Of a stretch of DNA of 8,198 nucleotides, positions 1 to 5,661 are shown piece after piece; the stretch's first letter is position 1; each line of letters starts with the position of its first letter. The position numbers were made by a program, and so were the translations under genes. The DNA is from Roseimaritima sp. (GTDB taxonomy: Bacteria; Planctomycetota; Planctomycetia; Pirellulales; Pirellulaceae). Location: positions 1-8,198 of the forward strand of contig SLFV01000024.1 in assembly GCA_007124075.1 (NCBI GenBank), written 5' to 3'. The notes under the pieces were generated by a model. That model made no database searches, had not been told where the DNA came from, and saw only the letters and a list, made by a program, of their open reading frames with translations.

Positions 1-144
1 CAGGGCCTCCAGAACGCAAATGTTCCTTGAATCGTTGCTCACCCAGACACGGTGTCCGAATTTGACTCACCGTTGAATAACGCGAACCTCGGTAAAGTCC
101 AATTTCCGCTGAACCAATACACCTGAACGACGCCTCATTAACGA

Positions 145-218
145 CGCGGGGGCAATAACTGACCGATGCAGTTACTCGCTCCGCCAAATCTCCCCCCGCG
201 ATTCCTGATGCGCGGGGG
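145..218. repeat. Nested GC-rich inverted and direct repeats
   Basis: CGCGGGGGC occurs at 145-153 and again at 211-219. Between them, CCCCCGCG at 193-200 is the exact reverse complement of the first eight bases of both. The middle arm can therefore pair with either outer copy: with 211-218 across a 10-base loop, or with 145-152 across a longer loop that contains a second perfect hairpin, TAACTG (156-161) and CAGTTA (169-174). Just upstream AACGACGC is repeated at 126-133 and 140-147. The arrangement allows two mutually exclusive folds, but no adjacent gene makes an attenuator role likely. It could equally be a dispersed repeat. Confidence 0.5.
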
Positions 219-486
219 CCGAGAGAGACTGGCGAGACTGACCGTTATTGTTTTTGCGTCGCTAAATTCGACTTTCGCGGTTTTTGCCGTATTCAATCTA
301 TCTGTGAGCCGTATAGCGATTAGATTCGGGCCTTGTTGCGCTCTGAGGGGCCGTGGGGTGTCCGTGGCTGACTATCGCCATCGGCTCGAAGTAAGTGGCC
401 ACAGGTTTACCCTTGCCTGTCAAACTTTGGGGTTGACACGGGAAAACATGAGACTGTTTTTGTGCCGTTCGTCGGACGGACCGGGA

Positions 487-531
487 GTCCCGAAGGGACG
501 AAATGTTGTAGCCACGGGCGCAAGCCCGTGG
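487..531. repeat. Twin-hairpin palindromic element
   Basis: Two perfect hairpins lie 12 bases apart. The first is GTCCC-GAA-GGGAC (487-499). The second is CCACGGGC-GCAA-GCCCGTGG (512-531), an 8-bp stem capped by a GNRA-type tetraloop. From memory, closely similar sequence, often mistranslated into short hypothetical proteins, is scattered between genes in Rhodopirellula-like planctomycetes; I cannot verify that here. The form (two short palindromes with a fixed spacer) resembles REP/BIME elements, which in other bacteria are mobilised by REP-associated tyrosine transposases. No such transposase is in this window. The frames that read through the element are most likely not genes. Confidence 0.6.
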
Positions 532-986
532 AACGAATCTCGCGATCACGCTTCAACAAACGAATCGCCAGGCCCGGAGGGATGGTCATCGTGGGAGATG
601 AATAAACGTCTCGAACATCGAAGGAATCAAAGTTGCGCAAACGGAAATCGCCACAACCCCAAATTTTCGTCAGTCCAGGTTTACCCCCAATGGCTATAAC
701 CTGCGGCGGCTTCGAAGCTAACGTACCGGGAACGACACGGAATAATTTCCTCAGCCGCTGGTCCGCTCCCCAAGGCTCAGAGAAGAATCAAACCTCCGCA
801 GATCCTAATGTCACCGAGCGTAAAAAACTGCGAAAGTTGAACTGAGCTCTTGCCAAATCAATCAGCAATTCGGAGTCATTCAAACGCATTCATGTTGGCC
901 AATAGTTCTTAATGTTTTTTTAACCGAACGTTAACACTACCTTAGCTTCCTCTTCACATTGGTGTTCTACGATGTGCGGCGTAGTC

Positions 987-1002
987 CAGGCTGGAATGCC
1001 TG
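987..1002. repeat. Short palindrome upstream of DUF1559
   Basis: CAGGC (987-991) and GCCTG (998-1002) form a 5-bp perfect stem around the loop TGGAAT, 48 bases before the DUF1559 start. Flanking GT and AC could extend the stem past a bulge. It may be a dispersed intergenic palindrome or lie in the 5' untranslated leader of the gene. The short stem makes chance a real possibility. Confidence 0.3.
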
Positions 1003-1037
1003 ACGTCTTCGTCTCAGATTTCGTTTTTTAGAAGAAA

Positions 1038-1044
1038 AGAGGGG
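1038..1044 (+). promoter_or_regulatory. Ribosome binding site of the DUF1559 gene
   Basis: AGAGGGG ends six bases before the ATG at 1051. It is the clearest Shine-Dalgarno-like site in the window and fixes the start of this gene. The other genes have weak sites or none. Confidence 0.65.
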
Positions 1045-1050
1045 TTACGT

Positions 1051-2079
1051 ATGTTAGTGCTCGATTCGGCAGCTACGCGACGTTTGAAGTGTGTCAAAAC
1101 TGCACATCGTCGCGCTTTTACATTAGTAGAACTACTGGTCGTGATTGCCATTATCGGCGTGTTAGTGGGATTGCTTCTGCCAGCAGTCCAAGCCGCGCGG
1201 GAGGCTGCCAGACGGATGCAGTGTTCCAATAACCTGAAACAACTTGCTCTTGCAGTGCATAACTATCACGATATCCACAGGCAATTTCCTCCTGGTGGCC
1301 CTGGAACGGGAGTCCATCCCAACAACGACGGGTACCGAATTAGCGCTTGGGTCAGGATTCTTCCGTTTATCGAGCAGCAGCCATTGTACGATCAGGTGAA
1401 CTTAACGGGACCTGCACGTCATGTACCCAATGAATTGCTTCCCGATGGAGATCGCGTTCGCCACAAACAGGTTGCAGCGATGATCTGCCCCAGTGACGAC
1501 CACCCGCCCTTCAGTCCATTTGCTGGCGATGATCGTTGGGCCAAGGGGAACTACAGCATGTCAGCCGGTTCGCAGAGGTCGAATGGATCGTGTGGTAGTC
1601 CATTCAATGTTTTCATGGAACCGCTGGGAGCAGGCAATGCAACATGGGGGAATACAACGAATTCTCGGCAGATTTCCGGAATCGTAAGCTATTACGGCGC
1701 AGATATTCGTATCGCCGACGTGAAGGGAGGTACTTCAAACACTTTTCTTGCGGGCGAACAGGTTGGTGGCTGTACGGAGGTGGGGCAACGAACCTCGTGG
1801 TGGCACCCCAATTCCAGCAGCGCATTCGGCAGCACCGTTGCTCCTCTGAACACTTGGGATACCTGCGACTTCGCGAAGCCGCATCAACGGCGGCATCCGG
1901 AAGCATGTGCGGTGCCAAACAACTGGAATTTCACTTATGGCTTTCGGTCAAAACATCCCGGTGGTGCCCATTTCGCCTTGGTTGACGGATCGGTGCGGTT
2001 TGTGGGCGAAACAATAGAACACGCAACGGTCTTTCAAGCATTGGGCAGTCGACGTGAAGCGCCGATGGGTGAGTTCTAA
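1051..2079 (+). CDS. DUF1559 prepilin-type protein
   Basis: This 342-residue protein has the full pattern of the DUF1559 (SBP_bac_10) family, which is greatly expanded in planctomycetes. Residues 20-38 are a type IV prepilin signal: RRA then FTLVELLVVIAIIG, with predicted cleavage between Ala22 and Phe23, Glu27 at the +5 position, and a hydrophobic helix. The -1 residue is Ala rather than the usual Gly. Family landmarks follow: the NNLKQLALAVHNYHD segment (60-74), FPPGG (79-83), ILPFIEQQPLYDQ (103-115), ICPSDD (145-150), GGTSNTFLAGE (226-236) and the C-terminal HPGGAHFALVDGSVRFV (302-318). The ATG follows a good ribosome binding site. The protein should be processed by a prepilin peptidase and sit at or outside the cytoplasmic membrane. 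Its biochemical role is not established; a pseudopilin-like structural role is inference. Confidence 0.93.
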   Translation: MLVLDSAATRRLKCVKTAHRRAFTLVELLVVIAIIGVLVGLLLPAVQAAREAARRMQCSNNLKQLALAVHNYHDIHRQFPPGGPGTGVHPNNDGYRISAWVRILPFIEQQPLYDQVNLTGPARHVPNELLPDGDRVRHKQVAAMICPSDDHPPFSPFAGDDRWAKGNYSMSAGSQRSNGSCGSPFNVFMEPLGAGNATWGNTTNSRQISGIVSYYGADIRIADVKGGTSNTFLAGEQVGGCTEVGQRTSWWHPNSSSAFGSTVAPLNTWDTCDFAKPHQRRHPEACAVPNNWNFTYGFRSKHPGGAHFALVDGSVRFVGETIEHATVFQALGSRREAPMGEF

Positions 2080-2116
2080 CACTCGTCCATTTGTTTCCCG
2101 CAGTCCATTGAGTCAA

Positions 2117-2140
2117 CAAAGTCCACGAAAGTGGACTTTG
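2117..2140. terminator. Perfect GNRA-capped hairpin between DUF1559 and lipoprotein
   Basis: CAAAGTCCAC (2117-2126) and GTGGACTTTG (2131-2140) form a perfect 10-bp stem closed by the tetraloop GAAA. It begins 37 bases after the DUF1559 stop codon and lies 80 bases before the next start. There is no following T run, so it is not a classic intrinsic terminator. It could attenuate or stabilise the upstream transcript, or be a dispersed palindromic repeat of the kind seen at 512-531, which also has a GNRA loop. Confidence 0.5.
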
Positions 2141-2220
2141 CCAACGAAGCACCACGCTCCCAGCAATGTTGACTCGCCGTCGTGTCCCTCTTTTTAAGAA
2201 CCACTAGGAATAACTGGAAA

Positions 2221-2664
2221 ATGATGCGAGCTAATTTTGCCTGCTTCTATTTCGTGCATTTATTGGCTATTTCGTTTGCTTGTGCGCTCGGTTGTGGCGG
2301 TGATTCGTTTCCCTTGGTCCCTGGGACTGGAAAAGTAACTTACCGCGGAAACCCTGTTGCAGACGCTCACGTTACCTTCTATCCCCAGTCGGGCCCGTCC
2401 GCGTTCGGCATGACCAATGCGGAGGGAGAATTTTCTCTGTCAACCAACGGTAAATCTGGGGCCGTGGCGGGGGACTCGGTAAAGGTAGCGGTCGTCGCGG
2501 TGGAGGAGGTAAGGAAGTTGGAACCCAGCGACCAGCACCCTGAAGGATTGATCGAAACGAAGTCAAAAATTCCGGAAAAATATGGGATGATTTCGTCGAC
2601 TCCCCTAACCGTTACCGTAGCTTCCTCAGGCGAAAACCATTTTTTACTTGAACTGACCGATTGA
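2221..2664 (+). CDS. Small lipoprotein, carboxypeptidase-regulatory-like fold
   Basis: From the ATG at 2221 the protein is 147 residues. A hydrophobic signal (residues 5-24) ends in ALGCGGD, the usual look of planctomycete lipoproteins, with Cys25 the likely lipidated residue; the lipobox is not ideal because Ala stands at -3. The body matches the small beta-sandwich proteins annotated as carboxypeptidase regulatory-like or transthyretin-like: GKVTYRGNPVADAHVTFYP (37-55), MTNAEGEFSLST (64-75), AVAGDSVKVAVVAV (81-94), then IPEKYG (117-122) and a closing strand near LTVTVASSGENHFLLEL. In planctomycetes such proteins commonly follow DUF1559 genes, as here; the partner function is unknown. The frame opens at a GTG at 2182, giving 13 more residues. 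I prefer 2221 because purine-rich AGGAA and GGAAA lie before it, while 2182 has no site. Confidence 0.85.
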   Translation: MMRANFACFYFVHLLAISFACALGCGGDSFPLVPGTGKVTYRGNPVADAHVTFYPQSGPSAFGMTNAEGEFSLSTNGKSGAVAGDSVKVAVVAVEEVRKLEPSDQHPEGLIETKSKIPEKYGMISSTPLTVTVASSGENHFLLELTD

Positions 2665-2848
2665 ATGTTGGCGGTACTATTCCTCGCTGTCCGGGTTAGA
2701 ATTTAAGTGCCACCTGTTGAGACAGGGGTCGGTCCTTTCCTGCCTCGCGTTGCCTTCGGCCGGTCGTCGGCAGTGGCTCGCGGCTAATTTGGTTAAATGG
2801 TTTTGGGTTGCTTAGGTGACTGTTTCTCACCCTCGTGGATCAGCGCGA

Positions 2849-4258
2849 ATGAAAACGGCGTACATTTGTCGGATTGGCATGGTTGTGGTGTCGGTTGGCT
2901 GGAGTGCCATGCTGGCGGGGCAAGATTTTCGCAGCAGGGGCGATCGTGGAAGCGAATCCCGGAGTGATCGTGGCGAAACCCGAGGTGGCTGGGGTGATCG
3001 CGGAAGCAGTGACCGAGGCGGTTGGAGTGGACGGGGTGGATCCGGAGGTACTCCTGGGGGGGGTGGTTTTGACCCGAGCGCATTTTTAGACCGTCTAGAC
3101 CGTAACGGTAACGGGATGCTGGACATGGATGAACGCGAAGGTCCAGCAGGATTCATTATTTCCCGCTTACAGCGGGAAGACCCGAAATTTAACGTAGATC
3201 GTCCTATTCCTTTGCAAGAAATACGCGATGCGTTTCAGCGGATGCGTGAGGGGCGGTCGAGCGACTCCTCCAGTGGCCAGCGTGCTGATTCCGCCGGTGG
3301 AAATGGAACGCGATCAGCAGAGGCGGTTCAGCCGCAGCCTCTCGTTCCGGGCTTCGGGGAACAACGTGATGTCAGTCCGCTACCCAGCTTTGGCTCCTCA
3401 GCGATCCTATTTGATGTGCGAGTAACCGACGAGGATCGACGGCAGGCTGCGGAGTTGCTGCGTCGCTACGATCGCGACAAGGATGGATTTATCGGTACCG
3501 ATGAAATCAGCAGCCGCTGGGAGGGTAACCCGATGGATTTCGATCGTAATCGCGATGGCCGGTTATCGTTGGAGGAACTTGCGATTCGTGCGGCTCGCCG
3601 TCGCGAAGCGGCCGCCAGCGACCAAGCTCCTTCGCGCGATCAGGACAGACGCACCCGCGATCGGGGCCGGGACCGCGGGCGTCCGTCAGAATCGGTGGAC
3701 CCGTATGATGGTGCTCGTTCGTTCCTGAATCTTGGACTGGTTGCCCCTGAGGTGCCAGCCGCTTTTCGCGAGAAGGATTCGGACGGGGATGGTCAAATAG
3801 CCATGCGCGAATGGACGAGTGAGTGGACAGAAGAAAAGGTCCGTGAGTTTTATTCGCTAGACCATAACCGGGACGGCGTCATTACGCTGGACGAATTTCG
3901 CATCGGTCCACTCTCGGGCGACGATCGGGGATCCTCGCTGCGGTATACAGCCACGGCTCCGGAAAGCCAGCGAGGTGACAGCAGTCGTTACGGCTCCGGT
4001 AGCGGTCGCGCCACTAAATCGGCCAACTCCTCCGCGGCGTCCGGCGGGGCAGCAAACGAAAGTGAGGATCAGGTCGAAAAGTACCGTGTTTATGCGGAGC
4101 GAACCATAAAAAGATACGACACGAATAAAGACGGTGTGTTGGATCAGTCCGAGTGGAAAAAGATGTTCGTCGACCCTTCCGGTGCTGACTACGACAAGGA
4201 TGGTAAAATTACGGTCGAGGAGTATGTCAAATACCTGATCGAGAAAGCGAACAAGTAA
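2849..4258 (+). CDS. Secreted multi-EF-hand calcium-binding protein
   Basis: The preferred ATG at 2849 gives 469 residues; a GTG at 2816 would add 11. MKTAYICRIG starts a signal peptide with a hydrophobic core to about residue 23 and likely cleavage near LAG-QD (24/25). An Arg/Gly/Ser-rich segment follows (27-73). Seven canonical 12-residue EF-hand loops start at residues 84, 208, 232, 310, 338, 424 and 448, each with Asp at position 1, Asp or Asn at 3 and 5, Gly at 6 and Glu at 12. A degenerate eighth may lie at 113-124. Loops come in pairs, separated by charged low-complexity linkers. The protein is presumably exported and binds Ca2+; no enzymatic domain is visible. Similar EF-hand proteins are common in planctomycetes. 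The stop is one base before the mnmE start. A G8 run (3056-3063) is described under findings. Confidence 0.88.
   Translation: MKTAYICRIGMVVVSVGWSAMLAGQDFRSRGDRGSESRSDRGETRGGWGDRGSSDRGGWSGRGGSGGTPGGGGFDPSAFLDRLDRNGNGMLDMDEREGPAGFIISRLQREDPKFNVDRPIPLQEIRDAFQRMREGRSSDSSSGQRADSAGGNGTRSAEAVQPQPLVPGFGEQRDVSPLPSFGSSAILFDVRVTDEDRRQAAELLRRYDRDKDGFIGTDEISSRWEGNPMDFDRNRDGRLSLEELAIRAARRREAAASDQAPSRDQDRRTRDRGRDRGRPSESVDPYDGARSFLNLGLVAPEVPAAFREKDSDGDGQIAMREWTSEWTEEKVREFYSLDHNRDGVITLDEFRIGPLSGDDRGSSLRYTATAPESQRGDSSRYGSGSGRATKSANSSAASGGAANESEDQVEKYRVYAERTIKRYDTNKDGVLDQSEWKKMFVDPSGADYDKDGKITVEEYVKYLIEKANK
3056..3063 (+). repeat. G8 homopolymer inside the EF-hand gene
   Basis: Eight consecutive G residues encode part of the Gly-rich linker (residues 70-72) before the first EF-hand. 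In the two other forward frames stops come at 3070-3072 and 3087-3089, so slippage by one base either way would end translation within about 30 bases. The tract is seen directly; slippage is only a possibility. Confidence 0.6.
3160..3178. repeat. Intragenic 8-bp hairpin
   Basis: TTCCCGCT (3160-3167) and AGCGGGAA (3171-3178) form a perfect stem with the three-base loop TAC. It lies within the EF-hand coding sequence, at residues 104-110, in the segment after the first calcium-binding loop. A role cannot be assigned from sequence. Confidence 0.4.
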
Positions 4259-4259
4259 G

Positions 4260-5618
4260 GTGCTGTCAACGACAGACGACACGATTTGCGCAATTGCTTC
4301 ACCACCTCAGGGTGCCCTGCGGGGCATCGTTCGGATCAGTGGTTCGGAGACAATAGCGATCATCCAAAAAATTTCTGCCGACAAGCTTCCCGCGCTTGGG
4401 GCGCGAAGTATACGACTGCCAATCGAAGTGGTTCTTCCGGTCGCCCCTGACCGCAATCCCTTGACCCTGCGAGCCGATACGCTGCTTTGGCCTAATGCTG
4501 CCAGCTACACCGGCCAGCCTGCCGCAGAACTGCACGTGTCAGGCTGTCCACCGCTTCTGGACGCGTTGACCGAACGAGTCTGTCAGGCGGGGGCACGTCC
4601 GGCACGACCCGGCGAATTCACCTTGCGCGCCTTCCTATCAGGTCGCCTGGATTTGACACAAGCCGAAGCGGTGTTGGGGGTGATCGATGCGGATAACGAA
4701 CAATCACTACGGTTAGCCCTGCGGCAGCTTGCGGGCGGGCTGTCTATTCCGCTGGCAGAATTGCGTGATCAACTGCTGCAATTACTAGCGCACCTCGAAG
4801 CGGGATTGGATTTTGTCGAAGAAGATATCGAATTTATCAGCCAGACTGGATTGACCGCGGCGCTGACTGAAATTTCCCAGACCCTCCGCAAGACAAAACG
4901 TCAAGTCGCTGATCGGACACTTTCCGCCGAACGGCCTCTGATCGTGCTGCGCGGGGCAGCCAATGCAGGAAAAAGCAGTTTATTGAATTGCTTGGCTGGG
5001 CAGCAAGCCGCAATTGTCGCGAATTTACCTGGGACCACTCGCGACGCGGTGGAAGTCAAAGCCAACTTTGGACAGCGGCAGGTGGTTCTGACGGATACTG
5101 CGGGTTTCGAATCCGCGTCCAGCCCATTGCAGCATGCGATGCAGCAGATGGCGGCAGACTTGGATCAACGGGCAACGTTAAGGCTTTTGTGCTGGGATGG
5201 AAGGCAACCCCCGCCCTGCGTTGACGATGCCGATCGCAAACGCACTATCTGCGTCCGGACCAAATGCGACCTTGCCAACACGCCCGATGGTTATAACGTC
5301 GACACCTGGCTGCCGACCAGCAGTGTTACAGGCCAGGGAATCCAGCAGTTACGCAGCACCATTGCTGGCAAGCTTGACCAATTGTTGGATCAAGGGGCAG
5401 GTGGAGTCGCCGGAACCATCTCGCGATGCCGCGTTTCGCTTGATCAAGCGATTGATTCGATTGATGTTGCGATTCAAATTGCGGAGAACGGGTTTGCCCA
5501 AGAACTGGTCGCCGCCGAGATGCGGGTCGCGGTTCATGCGGTTGGCGAGGTCACTGGCGAAGTCTACACGGATGATATTCTGGATCGCATCTTCAGCCGT
5601 TTTTGTATCGGTAAATGA
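4260..5618 (+). CDS. mnmE: tRNA uridine-5-carboxymethylaminomethyl GTPase MnmE
   Basis: MnmE works with MnmG in the cytoplasm to modify the wobble uridine (U34) of certain tRNAs (cmnm5U pathway), using a formyl-tetrahydrofolate-derived one-carbon unit and GTP hydrolysis. At 452 residues it is family length. The N-terminal folate domain shows DTICAIASPPQG (7-18), GIVRISG (22-28) and RPGEFTLRAFLSGRLDLTQAEA (116-137, by position). The G domain has P-loop GAANAGKSS (232-240), PGTTRD (257-262), DTAG (279-282), TKCD (334-337) and SSVTGQG (354-360). The helical domain ends ILDRIFSRFCIGK, with Cys449 in the CxGK motif. GTG at 4260 is the first usable start: the in-frame stop at 4236-4238 leaves no other upstream, and it sets the conserved N-terminus correctly. 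It has no clear ribosome site, so coupling to the EF-hand gene is likely. Switch II and NKxD depart from consensus. Confidence 0.95.
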   Translation: MLSTTDDTICAIASPPQGALRGIVRISGSETIAIIQKISADKLPALGARSIRLPIEVVLPVAPDRNPLTLRADTLLWPNAASYTGQPAAELHVSGCPPLLDALTERVCQAGARPARPGEFTLRAFLSGRLDLTQAEAVLGVIDADNEQSLRLALRQLAGGLSIPLAELRDQLLQLLAHLEAGLDFVEEDIEFISQTGLTAALTEISQTLRKTKRQVADRTLSAERPLIVLRGAANAGKSSLLNCLAGQQAAIVANLPGTTRDAVEVKANFGQRQVVLTDTAGFESASSPLQHAMQQMAADLDQRATLRLLCWDGRQPPPCVDDADRKRTICVRTKCDLANTPDGYNVDTWLPTSSVTGQGIQQLRSTIAGKLDQLLDQGAGGVAGTISRCRVSLDQAIDSIDVAIQIAENGFAQELVAAEMRVAVHAVGEVTGEVYTDDILDRIFSRFCIGK

Positions 5619-5661
5619 ACAGCACCACCGACTGACCATCAGACTTATTAGGCACTCCATC

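Larger units (their letters stand above)
1..1037. other. Gene-poor leader region with inverted repeats
   Basis: I see no supportable protein gene here. The open frames on both strands are short, overlap each other across strands, lack ribosome binding sites and give translations without recognisable domains, rich in Arg, Ser and Pro, as shadow frames usually are. What the stretch does hold is structure: a GC-rich cluster of direct and inverted repeats (126-219), a twin-hairpin element (487-531), a TGTCAA/TTGACA inverted repeat (418-438) and a small hairpin at 987-1002. The final 200 bases become richer in A and T and presumably contain the promoter of the DUF1559 gene, but I cannot place -35 and -10 boxes with confidence. 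The region may be intergenic DNA colonised by repeats, or the remains of decayed genes. Confidence 0.6.

Noticed and set aside
1..42. A minus-strand frame from a GTG at 40-42 running open to the left edge (14 codons).
   Set aside because: It is far too short to separate from chance and has no ribosome site or recognisable motif.
433..461. TTGACA at 433-438 as a -35 promoter box.
   Set aside because: No -10-like hexamer lies at a suitable distance, no gene follows, and the hexamer is part of an inverted repeat with TGTCAA at 418-423.
298..640. Minus-strand frames of 77 and 83 codons.
   Set aside because: They are translations of the twin-hairpin element and its flanks, typical of spurious repeat-derived hypothetical proteins.
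402..686. Direct repeat CAGGTTTACCC at 402-412 and 676-686.
   Set aside because: Eleven bases repeated once in a kilobase is not far from chance, and the flanks do not match, so it is not convincing as a target-site duplication or element border.
166..699. A 177-codon open frame on the plus strand.
   Set aside because: It reads straight through palindromic repeats, has no ribosome binding site and no domain, and minus-strand frames overlap the same DNA.
3857..4282. A 141-codon minus-strand open frame.
   Set aside because: It is antisense to the EF-hand gene, whose repeated Asp-rich loops explain the translation; it has no ribosome site or known domain.
5197..5661. The sulfatase frame stays open for 155 codons upstream, overlapping the 3' part of mnmE, suggesting a 654-residue protein.
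   Set aside because: The extension is an out-of-frame shadow of conserved mnmE sequence, and a normal signal peptide begins at the ATG at 5662, which only works as the N-terminus.
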